The position numbers and the translations under genes were made by a program. From assembly GCA_008360955.1 (NCBI GenBank), contig LUCM01008710.1:134955-198954 (forward strand): 64,000 bases of DNA. The letters are read 5' to 3'. Positions 49,846-60,648 of the stretch are shown here, in pieces. Positions within the stretch are counted from its first letter, which is position 1; the number at the start of each line of letters is the position of its first letter. This stretch comes from Fasciolopsis buskii (taxonomy: Eukaryota; Platyhelminthes; Trematoda; Plagiorchiida; Fasciolidae). Under the pieces are notes generated by a model that saw nothing but the letters and a program-made list of their open reading frames with translations, had not been told where the DNA came from and searched no databases.

Positions 49846-50045
49846 GATAACGGAAGCACGTCGAGCTGCACGCCCTGAACGTCGGAAACCATCCAGAACC
49901 CCTAACCCATTGACGTGCTTGGCACAACGGACAGATCTGCGCTCAGAATATGAAGAGTTCCGCAGTAGTAGTGCCAACCTACGCACACCCACGTCAAATC
50001 GACCGCTGATGCGTGCAATCGACCCAGCTTGCCGTTTGTCTTTTG
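49846..50045 (+). CDS. SVIL: Supervillin-like, exon 8 (NPL..LA.RTDLR block)
   Basis: The exon has 200 nt. The acceptor is gttgtcttaag ending at 49845; the donor is GTAAGT at 50046. It finishes AA|G (Lys) and ends in phase 1. The peptide begins with a basic run ITEARRAARPERRKPSR, then TPNPLTCLAQRTDLRSEY, then a Ser-rich segment EEFRSSSANLRTPTSN. The RRxRxxxNPLxxLAxRxDLxxEY block is one of the most conserved pieces just before the gelsolin repeats of supervillin, so the family call is firm here. Confidence 0.9.
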
Positions 50046-51781
50046 GTAAGTCTCACTCACTCCCCTCAATTTCCGTAATCTGCATGACCAATTCAAGGGG
50101 GAGAAATGTGGCACAGATATAGCGTGTTATTATGAAATTGAAATGTGCCGTTAGAGTATTACGATCAAGGATGATCCACAAATATTAAACATTGAACGGA
50201 AAGCAAAGACACGTCTGTAGTGGGCGGTGGTGTTACTTGGTAGCGAAGCTAAATTGTCACTAGAGCAGACTGGTACCACGCCATTTTGGTGATCGTGCAG
50301 TTAGAATCCTTTCCCTGCCTACATCGTCTATGTGAAGTGGATTAAAGTAATCATTTGTTGTGAAAAACGCTGCTTCAAATTGAAGGGTTTTTGGCTGTGG
50401 TCAAGATTTCGATGTCATGTTCATTCACTTACCATCACCTGTACTCAATTATTCCTAGCACAGGGCTAAATTGGCCTTAAAGGTAATCGTGACGCAGGCT
50501 CGTCATGTGGCCTAGTCAAGGTCAAAATACGTGGGTCGTCAAATCTAGGTCCTGAGGCACGTCACAAGCAGACGGAAATCGAAAAGTTTGAAATTCGCGT
50601 TGAAAAGCCTACTTCAGTCGTTCACTGTCTACGACGTGATTGTTCCGATGCTGCTGGGTGGGCTGATCCCGTTTTGCCCATTTTTGTCTACTTCTGTGAT
50701 TAACGGAACACTGAACCGGACATTTAGAAGTCACTTAGTTGTACAAATAGGAACAGCTTTTCTGCATTTGAACACCTTTGCTGTAGGGTAGACCTCGCGG
50801 CGCAATCATACTACGTTCTTCTAATCATAAACCAAAGAAAACAGTTGTCCAGTCTTTCATCAGTATTCGGGACGTATAAGCTTCTACAGACACATGTGCA
50901 CAACACTGTAAGTCCACAAAACCCGGGCAGAGTCCATGCCGATGGGTTTTGACGTTTGAAAATCCAAATCTTGTCCACCGTTCAGAAAGAGAAATGCTGT
51001 GACCGGTTGAAACGCTTGATGGTAAAACTGTTTTGTTTTTGGGAAAATCCCAAATGTTTAAGGATTATAGTACAAACTATTACCACTGTAGCTTTCCTCA
51101 GTCAATCTCACCACGTCATGATATCCAGCTTAGTTTAGCTCAATTTTTGCAACCAGTAACTTTGCGCGGATACGCTGTGGTTCTCGTTACTACATCACAA
51201 TAGCGTCTATCCAGAAGAAAGGAAAATAATAAATAGTAAAATATCAACTGCAAGTTGATAAATTGAGGAACTACATGGAAGGAAAAGGGTTTTGAATGCA
51301 AGAATGCCGCTGAATTGAGGCACTGAGTCATATCATCTGTTATCTCCAACCGTCGCATTGGAGGATCGTGCAGACTCCAGTTATGGTTTCTACACCTTTT
51401 TACCATATCATCGGCTGATCAAGTTTGTCCATCTAACCAATACCTACCTCGCAGAATAGCGTATATCAAGGCAAGTATGAGCGAAGCGTGTGTCTCAGCG
51501 ACTCTAATCTATTTCGATTCAATGCCTCTTTTAAACATCAAATCCTAGATCAGTGACTTATGCCTAGCCTCTGAGTTACTATGACAATTCTCCCACCACG
51601 GTTGACAGATTAATTGACATGATGCTCACAGGGCAAACCGCACGTGGACGAATAGCTGGGTTTATGTGCTCACCTGGAGACATCTTCCATGTTTGTTCAG
51701 ACTAATGAAATGAACTCATTTTTCGGGACACAATTTATCAGGCCATTCACAAACATTTTGCAGTGTATACCCCTATTTATG

Positions 51782-51811
<30 letters not shown>
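51782..51811. repeat. (TA)n-(GA)n compound microsatellite
   Basis: TA repeats turn into GA repeats directly against the left arm of palindrome P1. Confidence 0.9.
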
Positions 51812-51812
<1 letters not shown>

Positions 51813-51944
51813 TTGAGAAGGCGTACGCTGAGTTAATACGTTTATCGTGACGTTTCGATCCAAACTAGGACTCGTTGTCAAACGTCCTAGTTTGCATCGA
51901 AACGTCACGATAAACGTATTAACTCAGTGTACGCCTTCTCAACT
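51811..51944. repeat. Palindromic element P1 (61-bp arms, 12-bp loop)
   Basis: Left arm 51811-51871 and right arm 51884-51944 are reverse complements with two mismatches in 61 (around 51827 and 51860); the spacer is tcgttgtcaaac. As RNA it would form a long hairpin. The inner sequence gacgtttcgatccaaac recalls the short palindromic ends of Penelope-like elements, but that link is only a guess. A single arm recurs at 25148-25208. Confidence 0.9.
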
Positions 51945-51983
51945 CTAAAAAATATGCAACCTGAGCTGCAGATATTTTCACTC

Positions 51984-52029
51984 ATATATATATATATATG
52001 TATATATGTAATATATATAGTATATATGT
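51984..52029. repeat. (TA)n-rich microsatellite
   Basis: TA repeats with TG interruptions, 40 bp right of palindrome P1. Confidence 0.85.
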
Positions 52030-53765
52030 ACCTGTTGACTAACTTGTGTTTATTTGGGAGAATTTCACAAAAACTCAGAGGTCAGACGTGATCCACTGGT
52101 CTAAGTGTTCGTTTTTATTGAGACACAAGCCCCACTACATAAGGATGAGTTTCCACGATCAGATCGGTCTTTTGTTCGAGCCCTTCAATTGCTTTGACAG
52201 CACAAAGACCACGCATTAGTTTTTGCCCTTCATTTGATCTTCCTGGCATTTACATTATCTAGTTATCTGATACAGGACGAACATCGGAATTGAAAAGCAC
52301 AAAACTATAACAATAATGACTGAGCTTTGGTTTTTAGTTTGCCGTTCCAATCCCTGTGCTTCCGGAAACACATACATTCCGAGTGTTGTTCACCTTTTTG
52401 CAAAAATCCCTACTGAGGACTTGTGAGCCAGCTGACAATATTTCAACTTTGATTTCTGGAAGGTAATTTGATTCGGCCATTAATGAAAATAGATAGCGCG
52501 GTAAAATTAAACCAAACGGCACACATTCAAGTTGGTACTCGAAAATGCGCGAATGAGTAGCACTGGTTTGAGTGTGTCTGTCTGTGGATGTTTGCATGTT
52601 GCGGCGTCAGCATAATCGATCATCGTCAGAGCATTCGAATACAGAGATGGGTGAGATTAGGCATAGTGATGGTCGTCCAGCGGTGTTCGCTTTTCGTTCA
52701 ACATTGGTTGCGTGAGAAAAAAACTGATCTCTGGGATCCTGTGTCTCTGACACAAAACTTGTCTATTTGTCGACGCGTGAACGCGCGTTCGGCCGTGTCT
52801 GTGTTGACTCAGTCGAATACAATGATAGAGTGGTGGTAATCACCAAGCTGTGATACCGTCAGTGTGCGTTGTGATAGCCAAATCGTCGCTCTGCGCTCTA
52901 TTTCGGCAAAACCTGTGAGCTGCTTTCTTCAGCATTAAAAACAGACGAGGCATAGCCGTCGCTGTTTCGAACAGCTAATTTTACTGTCCTCATTTGAAAT
53001 ACCGAGACAATTTCAGAGGCATTAAAAACCCAGAATTTGTGAGACAATAAATGAAATTAACTCATCAAATAAGCGAACTATCAGCGCCCAAAGTACCGGT
53101 ACATTGAACAGAGGCGTTGTACAGCAGTTTCCTTGGGCTCGTTTCGGACGATCACGAGGTGTAGTGCGTACCCATCAAGCCCCAAATAGAGGGAGATTCC
53201 TAATTGGATTCTGTAACCTTAGTAAACCAATGCCTGAAAAACAGCTCGAATCCTGTTCTACCGATGATGGTCACACATGTTTATGTAGTACAATCTGGTT
53301 GTAGACCATGACTACCAAGGGCATAAAGAGGGAGAGTCAAAAATCAATTGCAAGAAAAATAGAAAAGAAACGAAAACACTTCGAAATATTCACCAAGCAA
53401 ACGATAGTTGTTCTACAATCCTGCTCCAGCCCTCGATTGTTTTTCATAAACCATTAAATCACACGTCCGTTCTTCGTGAATTCTATTAAGTCCAGACGCC
53501 CCTTTTATTTCAGCTTTCTACAAAGCAGTCGTCTAACGTGGCATGCAATCACAAAACACTATGCGATCACCTAGAATTGTCCAATGTTTCCAAGTGTAAA
53601 TTAAAATAGATCTTCATTCCATGAATTCTTACCAAAGTTCGCCATTCAAAGATTATTCGTTTGACAAAGCTGTTTTCCATGTATCTTGTGAGTAACGTGC
53701 GATCACTGTGACGTTATGTTAATTTTTAGATCCACAGTTCAACTATTTTTTATTTAGTCATTTTA

Positions 53766-53789
53766 ATATATATATATATATATATATAG
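53766..53789. repeat. (TA)n microsatellite
   Basis: An uninterrupted TA run of about 24 bp. Confidence 0.9.
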
Positions 53790-56338
53790 TGTTCAGTTGC
53801 AAAGTGTTCGTTGTTGGTTTTCGTACATTTACAGTCTGTGCTTGCGTTGAAATCCATTTTGTTGCCGAGTAGGTGATACTGCACGTCATAAGCCGTATTA
53901 GGCTAGTTCAGTTTTATCGAAGAAAAATGGGGAACGGTGCTGATGCACTTTAACTTTTCCTTCCCACGTCGTCAGTTGACCTCATTACGGTTACCTTCAT
54001 CATGAGACGTAATGCACTGTGAATGTTTGATCTGAGGAGGCGCAGTGCCCTAACGATATGCCGTACGTGTGAGAACCAGCTAGATTTGCAGTGGGAACCA
54101 GTGTTCCCAGATAACATCAAACCCCAGTTAGATTACAAGTAACCGATCACGTGGAGTCGCACCTTGCGAAATCAGCGAATGCTTCTGATGTTAGGTTGGA
54201 TTTTTCCTCCACCCCTTAATGGTTGCCAGTTTACTATATGGCAAACGTACATCACTGTTCGAATAAGGGTCAAAGCCGTAAGTCATTTCTGAGAATTCGG
54301 AGAATTATTTTAACCTGTTTGGTCTACTCACTTGGTTTTATTCACGTGTGAGTTTTATACCCGGGAGTTATGGCCAGTTATGTGGCTAATGTTTGGCACA
54401 GGTTTGGCTGTATTAGCTACAATAAAACGGTGGTTGCTGACACTTATGGTTTACCGACATTAAGACCGAACGGGCGAACAATAAGGCGTTAGACGTGATT
54501 ATTTACGCTTTTTTGAGAACCAGAAGTGACTGGGGTTCGCATCTCAATTACGGATTGTAAAATAGTACTTTTCATGTGTACTGACTGCAGCTCCCTTATA
54601 TGGATTAAGAAAGTTATTGACACAATCAGTAGCAGATCTAATTAGATACCAGACTATTTGGAATTTCTTCGTTTCGTACAAATAAGTCGTTTGTTGATTG
54701 ATTCAGCCGGAAATTTCTTACGATGCTGTAGTGGGTGTTGGCAGCCGTTCCGAATAGCCTAACGGATGTGGTGCTTGACACAGTCATCTGCCCCATATTC
54801 GAAACCTTACTGTGAATTTTAAACTAAAGTACCACAGAAATAATGTGTATCGGTGGTTTAGTGTGATGGACCGGGCTATACTACTGCATACTCGATCCGC
54901 TTTTGTCCATAGGCTATCGATGTTATTCTGCTGGTCAGCTTGCATTAATCTCATATCGGATGATAAGCTCTACGTGAATTTTGTTGAACACTGGCCAAAA
55001 AAACTTACCGGTTTCTGTTTGTTCTTATTTATTTGCTTCCGCGAGAACACCGAGTTGCATCAAATTTTCTGTTGGTATTGTTTTGAGAATCCATTTGGTC
55101 ATTTGTAGGGTCCATTCAAAGTTAGTTTGGTCGTACACGAAGACCATTGGAGTCTGTTAACATATTTATATTGGTTTCCCGATCGGATGACTCACAAGTA
55201 CAACACAGACCCGGCACACTCGGAGAGAATTCAGGGTTTTGGGAAACGAAACACTGAAATCACCAAATTAGCGCACTCATTCAATTCACATGTTGTTTAA
55301 TGGTGTTTCAAGTTATGCAAAGTTTAATATCTGGGTTAGTCCGTATAATTTTAATTGGGACTGCAACAGTCCTGTACATTCGACAACAATTCCACCGGTA
55401 AATGTTCTGCGCTTTTTAATCGAATACAATTTTTTTTAAATTAAGCATTCCAGTTTGGTAAGCTTCTCTGATCACGAATTGTAAAGTGACAAACCCGAGT
55501 AAAAGAATTCACGTGATCTTGGTATTTTACAGAACTCTCGTCAATTTTGCGCTGCACTAGTTGTTTTGAACCCATGAAGTTGGCCGGATTATTTAATTGC
55601 ATAAATGAACCGCTAGTTTGTTCCATTTCTGGTAGTTTCATACCAGAGTCACAATTGCGATGAATTAGAACAAGATAGGCAAAATTTGATCTAAATGTAA
55701 TTCACGTATAGTTGAAAGAACTATTCGAGTTTAAAAAGCTTAGCCACTAAGAAATCAGATCAAATCGCTTAGTTTCTCCGGTCGTCAAATGGCATCGGTG
55801 AATCGTAGCAGAGAATGTAAGCCTGATTTTTCAGCTTTTCATCTCTTTCGTCTGTTCACCGAGTGAGCGCATGGAATCGCCCTCTAAGAGTAGATTTATT
55901 TGGAGAAAATAAATCGTGAGATGAAATTTTCCCACCTCTATTTTCTCACAGCTTGTACACTCTTGCATAAATTGTAACGGTCAGTTTTGTTATTATTACA
56001 GTAGTATCTACATCCAAGCCACCGGCGAAAAGCTGGGAAGTAGTGCACAACCGTTTCGTTCCTGTGAAGGGTCATCTACAATCAATCTGCTTCATCACCT
56101 CAAGTTATGGGGATCATTTGTCAATCCTATGTTGTGTTCCTTACACAGAATCCGTCTTCACAGCACTTGACTATTATGGTAAAGGTCAATAGCCCTGCAT
56201 AATCCACTGATGGATGAGTACGATATCATATGGTGTTGAAGTCGTTGAAAACCGTTAGTGGCTAGGCTGATTAGCTTACTGATTAAATCGTTCGAATCCC
56301 AATCGTTCATTTGGCATTCGTGTGCCGTTTCGGATGCC

Positions 56339-56390
56339 ATGGATCTGCACTGCAGATGTCTCTTTAGGAAGAACGGAGCTGTTCATCTGT
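56339..56390 (+). repeat. Decayed hammerhead SINE fragment
   Basis: atggatctgcactgcagatg, then tctttaggaagaacggagct follow the family order (ggatatgcactgctgatga, ttcctaacaagga, gaaacagct). A B-box-like ttcgaatccc lies at 56291-56300, about 48 bp upstream, as expected for the tRNA-like head. Confidence 0.5.
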
Positions 56391-57775
56391 AATCGAATAA
56401 CATTAGGGGTAAAGCTGTTCCTGCACGTGGAGTTACGAGAGGGGAGGACCATACATGCGAAACGAAACGAAGTATGGGGGAAGCGTTGGAATGAAAGCCG
56501 TAGTCAATATTTGATAGGAAACTGTCTGAAACTTTATCGCAACTATCAGAATGTTTTGGAACAAGGAAATCTACAAGTTTGTCTCTGTTTATTCCAGTGC
56601 AGTGTCCAAACATTTTTAGAGAGCTAACAATTAGACCGAAGTGTTTTTCAACCTGAGGAAAAATACCATATATCAATAAACCCAACAAGTAGCCAATGGA
56701 AGATCCAGGTTGTGACTAAGTCTCGGTTTTTAATAGCCAAAAATAAAAAGCCGAGTTTGCCTATTTTATAATATGAAATATTTAGTCCATGGATGGGTTA
56801 AAACTAACCCAAGGAATTTAACAAGGGAGTTTCTATGAGCACACTCGTTAGTGACTGAGAGTCGTCGTGGGAAATAGCTGGCTATCGGATACCACACACG
56901 AGGTTAGTGACAATGTCAGCACGTTTGGGAACGCTTAATGAAAGGAAAGGGGTGAAGAACAGTTATCGGGTTCTTCCAGAGTAACTCCTAGGTGATTCGT
57001 GTCTACGTAATCTAAATCCCATATGTACTTACTACCAGACAGTTACCCTAGATGAGGTCTGAAGTTATTGGCATGAGTAAAAGGTTGAACTTATTTGCTA
57101 TTTTACTTGCAATTTCAGCCATCTCCCCAGTTTGAAATGTACATTTAATCCTGCTCAACAGTTGAGAAGCTTTGGATTGAGCTGAGCAGTCAATGAATAA
57201 GGGAGGGGGAAGAATATGGAAGAGCAAACAGGTGTGGTCAACTCTGCTCAATGCTTCTCCTTCATTTCCATTCGTTTTTATCGTGCTTTTTCTAGTTTTT
57301 CGATGATGCCTAATCTATAGTCAGGTTTGAGCCGAATGACAGTATGAAGTGAGCCTGTTTTGTTTGGTTTTTTTAAGCATATTAGACACCCCTCAGTTAG
57401 ATCAAAGTTTGGCACGATTATGGCGATATTGTACCGACTACATTGTATGATGAGTTTAGCGTCAAGTTCGCATGAAAAATTCCAACATCAGAAATGGGTT
57501 AAGTTGGCTAGCAAACTGGTCGATCAGTGAATGTTGACCGTAGTATACCGATATGTGCAGGTTTATTTTGACTCGTGAAAGAAACTTTGTTCCAACCTTG
57601 GTCGTTCTCGCTCTGTCTAGTGGGAATGAACAACTCTAAATTGGAGATAGAATCGGTTACTCATTCATGACTTAATATCCCAATAGATTTGCTTCATTTC
57701 ATAATAGTAGGCCTATTTCAATCCCTCATTTGTTTTAAATGTTTCTTCATGAGTAAATTCTTTTATTTCTAACAG

Positions 57776-57955
57776 AGGCTGCCCAACGTCGATCTATGCT
57801 AGCCGATTCAGTGATTGCCGGATTGAGTAGCACGGAGAATTTTTCCGATGCGAAGAGCAGTTTGCGCCAAGTCACTGAAACGCAACCACCACCGCTGACC
57901 GAATCACAACGTCAACTGTTACCGTACAAGTCGATAATGTTACTACACGTGAAAG
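57776..57955 (+). CDS. SVIL: Supervillin-like, exon 9 (GL.S.ENFS block and entry to gelsolin repeat 1)
   Basis: The exon has 180 nt. The acceptor is ttatttctaacag ending at 57775; the donor is GTATGC at 57956. It completes G|AG (Glu) and ends in phase 1. Residues: AAQRRSMLADSVIAGLSS, TENFSDAKSSLRQVTE, a Pro/Gln linker TQPPPLTESQRQ, then LLPYKSIMLLHVKG. The IAGLSSTENFS...LR.V.E element and the LPYKxxMLLxxKGRR motif across the exon junction are hallmarks of supervillin. The latter is the first beta-strand of gelsolin-like repeat 1. Confidence 0.93.
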
Positions 57956-60258
57956 GTATGCATATCTGCTTATCTAACCGTTTCCCATTCTGTCGTCCCT
58001 CGGTCTATCGGAGTTTTGATTTGTATAGCCTCAAGAAGAAAAAACAAAACAAAATATCGGCATACGTACCCGCGTACGTGATTCATACATTCCGGGACGG
58101 CCGCTCATCTAACAAATGCCAATACATCTTCCTGGCCTAGGGCTAAAGTTCTAACCCGTGATATTTCGCTTCGTTGTAAAAGTGCGCACGCTCGGATATG
58201 ATATTTGTTGTTCTGTTTATGTTCGTGTGTGAATTTCTGCGTGTGTTCATGGCTGCATGCGAGTATGTTTGAATTTGCCAAGAAGGAAAGACAAAACATG
58301 AACTGTTAATGGTCCTACATGTTGCACCAACCAGCTGACAGTTTGTTCAGTTCAATTAGGCTTGAAAAAATCGCCTAATTATGACCATGCGGGTATGGAT
58401 TTTCGTGATTGTTTTCGCTATTCCGAGACCTGTACTGATAATTTCACAGCCTGGCGCCTAGACATTTCTAGTGTGGTTGATGTTCACCGTTGCACCTGGG
58501 GAACAGGCTCGAAATGTAGTTGAGTCCCAAAGCAACGAGAAAAATGTGAATAGTGAAATAAGTGGGAAATCCATACAAATAATCCGATTTTGGACGCGAC
58601 TGTTTGAGCTGGATACAAATTTTGCTTGTGCGTAAAATTTTCCGCGATTTATGTAGAAAGCCAGTTTGAGAGAAGCAATAACTAAATCAGAAGTCCAAGT
58701 ATAGCTCAGTATACGTCGACGGGGCATTCGTTTGCAGTTTTCACGGGCAAACTAGAAACGCTGGAAGCCCAGGTTATCATAAAGTTTACTGATCAAAACA
58801 AAACCTAATTGTAAGAATACGCTCTAATCAGCCGATCGGTAGCGTACTGATCTCGTTAGCACAGAAACCGGGTGTTCAGAAATCGGCGAACACGTTGTAA
58901 GCGAATGTAGCATTGCTTGTGTTCGGTAAAAAACTGCCCGGGTAAGTAATTGTCTAAATGTTCAGGAAAGTGATCAGCCGGTGAACATGGCGGATAAAGC
59001 AAGATTTCTCAGCCCACTGTGTGCGGTTGGTTTTGCGTGTAACCAGTGGACGAGCAACCATATTGGGGACTTTCCTTAGTCATTGCTGAAGTTTGACAAG
59101 TAGTAATGTTGTTAGATGACTGTGCAAGATGCGTTAATACTCCAATGTGAAGTTTGTCATCAAGCGTAGATAAGACAGGAGATAGAATCGAATCACTGAC
59201 AATCTAGAATGTGTTTTAAGAACATCGTGATTTTACAAGCATATTCACTGCAATTGTGATCATAACCACTATTCTTTGGAAGGCAGATAAGTAAATCGGG
59301 AATGACGGGCCTTGTTCTTTAGTTGGTAAATGAAGTAAGATAACGATTATAAGATGGACGATAATTATTGCACCGTTTCAATAGGACGAGTGTTGCGGCC
59401 AGGTTACGGTTCACGAGATCTATCCCCTCTGGATTGAAAAAATCGATGGACTTTATATCCGGTCTCGGTGTTTTGTGGTGGGCTCCCATTTTTAGTCGAA
59501 TACAACACTCGACGTTGAAACAGTTTGGCTTCAAATCAGTAGGTGGCGATGGCGTACTTAATGTTCGACGAACCGTTCCGACTGGTACCCTCATCCAATT
59601 GCTCAACGATTCACCTCGTGGTATCTACGCTAGACTTCCCTGTGACGACCTTGAAGTGGAGATTTCCAGCTGTTTTCTGCCTGTTAGGGGACATGGGTAG
59701 TTCCTAGTCATCGGGGCACAGCCAGGGTTCAAACTCACCGGAGTAAACATTTGTGGGTCGAACACCTTGGTAGTAAGGCTATTCCGGCTACTTGCCACTG
59801 TTTTTATGTAGCTTCTCTCTCACTGACTTTTACGTCAGCGCATGGCGATAGGAGCCACTGACTGAAGGATTTCCTTTAGGAAGAGAAATTACAAAGGATG
59901 TCTGACAAGTAACTAACGATGCTTGGCTAATTAATATAAATATGATTAGTAAGAAATTTCCATTTGAGGGTGTGGATTATCTAAAAGCATTTCATTAAGA
60001 ATCTTGATAGTATTCAACCTCTTTCTGTAAGTTACAAACCTGTGTAGTTATTTGCCTGCATTGCGATTGTTTTGATTCATCTCATTTCCAAGTGGTCTAT
60101 CCATGAAATGTTAAGCAAAGTTCAGAAAAGTGGACATTCCAGTCTGATGATTCTCCAACTGGCAAAAACTTAAACTAGCATATTTCAATATGAAAGTGAA
60201 TATCGGAAACATTTCACTCGTCATTTTCCATACTTTAAAATCTTCATCCTTGGTGCAG
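57956..60258 (+). other. SVIL: 2.3-kb supervillin intron, phase 1
   Basis: From GTATGC at 57956 to the AG at 60258. An unrecognised pair of overlapping opposed ORFs lies at 59319-59700; the rest shows nothing supportable. Confidence 0.6.
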
Positions 60259-60648
60259 GTCGTCGACAGGTTCAAGTGCGTCTGGTTGCTCCGTCTGCCG
60301 ACTCGATGAATTCCGGCGATTGTTTTGTTCTCGTCACCGCGGATGCTGTGTTCGCCTGGTTTGGTGCGTTAGCCAATGTAGTCGAAATCAACAAAGCCCG
60401 TGAGTTGGCTGACTGGATTCACAAACATCACGAATTGAACTATCGTGGAACCGGTTCGCCTGGACAAACTCCTTCCGCATTGGAAACTTCTTATATTAGC
60501 GTGTATGAGCAGTTACAAGATGATGAGGACCTAACCACGATGGATATTGTCGAAGCGGGCCTAGTGAAAACACGTTACGATCAAGTAGATCCGGCCGCAA
60601 TTAAATTCTGGGAAGCTCTTGGCTACGATTCATCCCGATCCGTCCATC
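60259..60648 (+). CDS. SVIL: Supervillin-like, exon 10 (gelsolin-like repeat 1)
   Basis: The exon has 390 nt and about 130 residues. The acceptor is ccttggtgcag ending at 60258; the donor is GTACGT at 60649. It completes G|GT (Gly) and ends in phase 1. The peptide begins RRQVQVRLVAPSADSMNS, followed by GDCFVLVTADAVFAWFG, ANVVEINKARELADWI, and later AAIKFWEALGY. The order (S)LNSGDCFxLxxxxxxFxWxGxxANVxExxKAxELAxxI...AxxFWxxLG is the gelsolin repeat of supervillin. Between the helix and the FWxALG motif is an acidic stretch of roughly 50 residues (60436-60596, with QLQDDEDLTTMD), longer than I expect for vertebrate supervillin. Later gelsolin repeats are not in the window. Confidence 0.95.

Larger units (their letters stand above)
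50046..57775 (+). other. SVIL: 7.7-kb supervillin intron, phase 1
   Basis: From GTAAGT at 50046 to the AG at 57775. It holds palindrome P1 (51811-51944) with flanking microsatellites, another TA tract (53766-53789) and a decayed hammerhead-like patch (56339-56390). No coding segment was recognised. Confidence 0.65.
2179..60648 (+). other. SVIL: Supervillin gene locus (10 exons seen, incomplete at both ends)
   Basis: The ten coding exons listed separately join into one open frame of 4008 nt. Their phases fit at every junction (introns in order 2,1,1,1,1,0,2,1,1) and all borders are AG/GT. The protein order matches supervillin: a long disordered N-terminal region, short central conserved blocks (FTVAGRL, NPL..LA.RTDLR, IAGLSSTENF), then the block LPYKSIMLLHVKGRR that enters the first gelsolin repeat. 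Supervillin is a peripheral-membrane F-actin and myosin-II binding protein of the villin/gelsolin superfamily; that role is inferred from the family. The first exon opens in phase 1, so at least one exon lies upstream. The last ends in phase 1 before the other gelsolin repeats and headpiece, so more exons lie downstream. Extra phase-symmetric exons inside the introns cannot be excluded. Confidence 0.88.
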
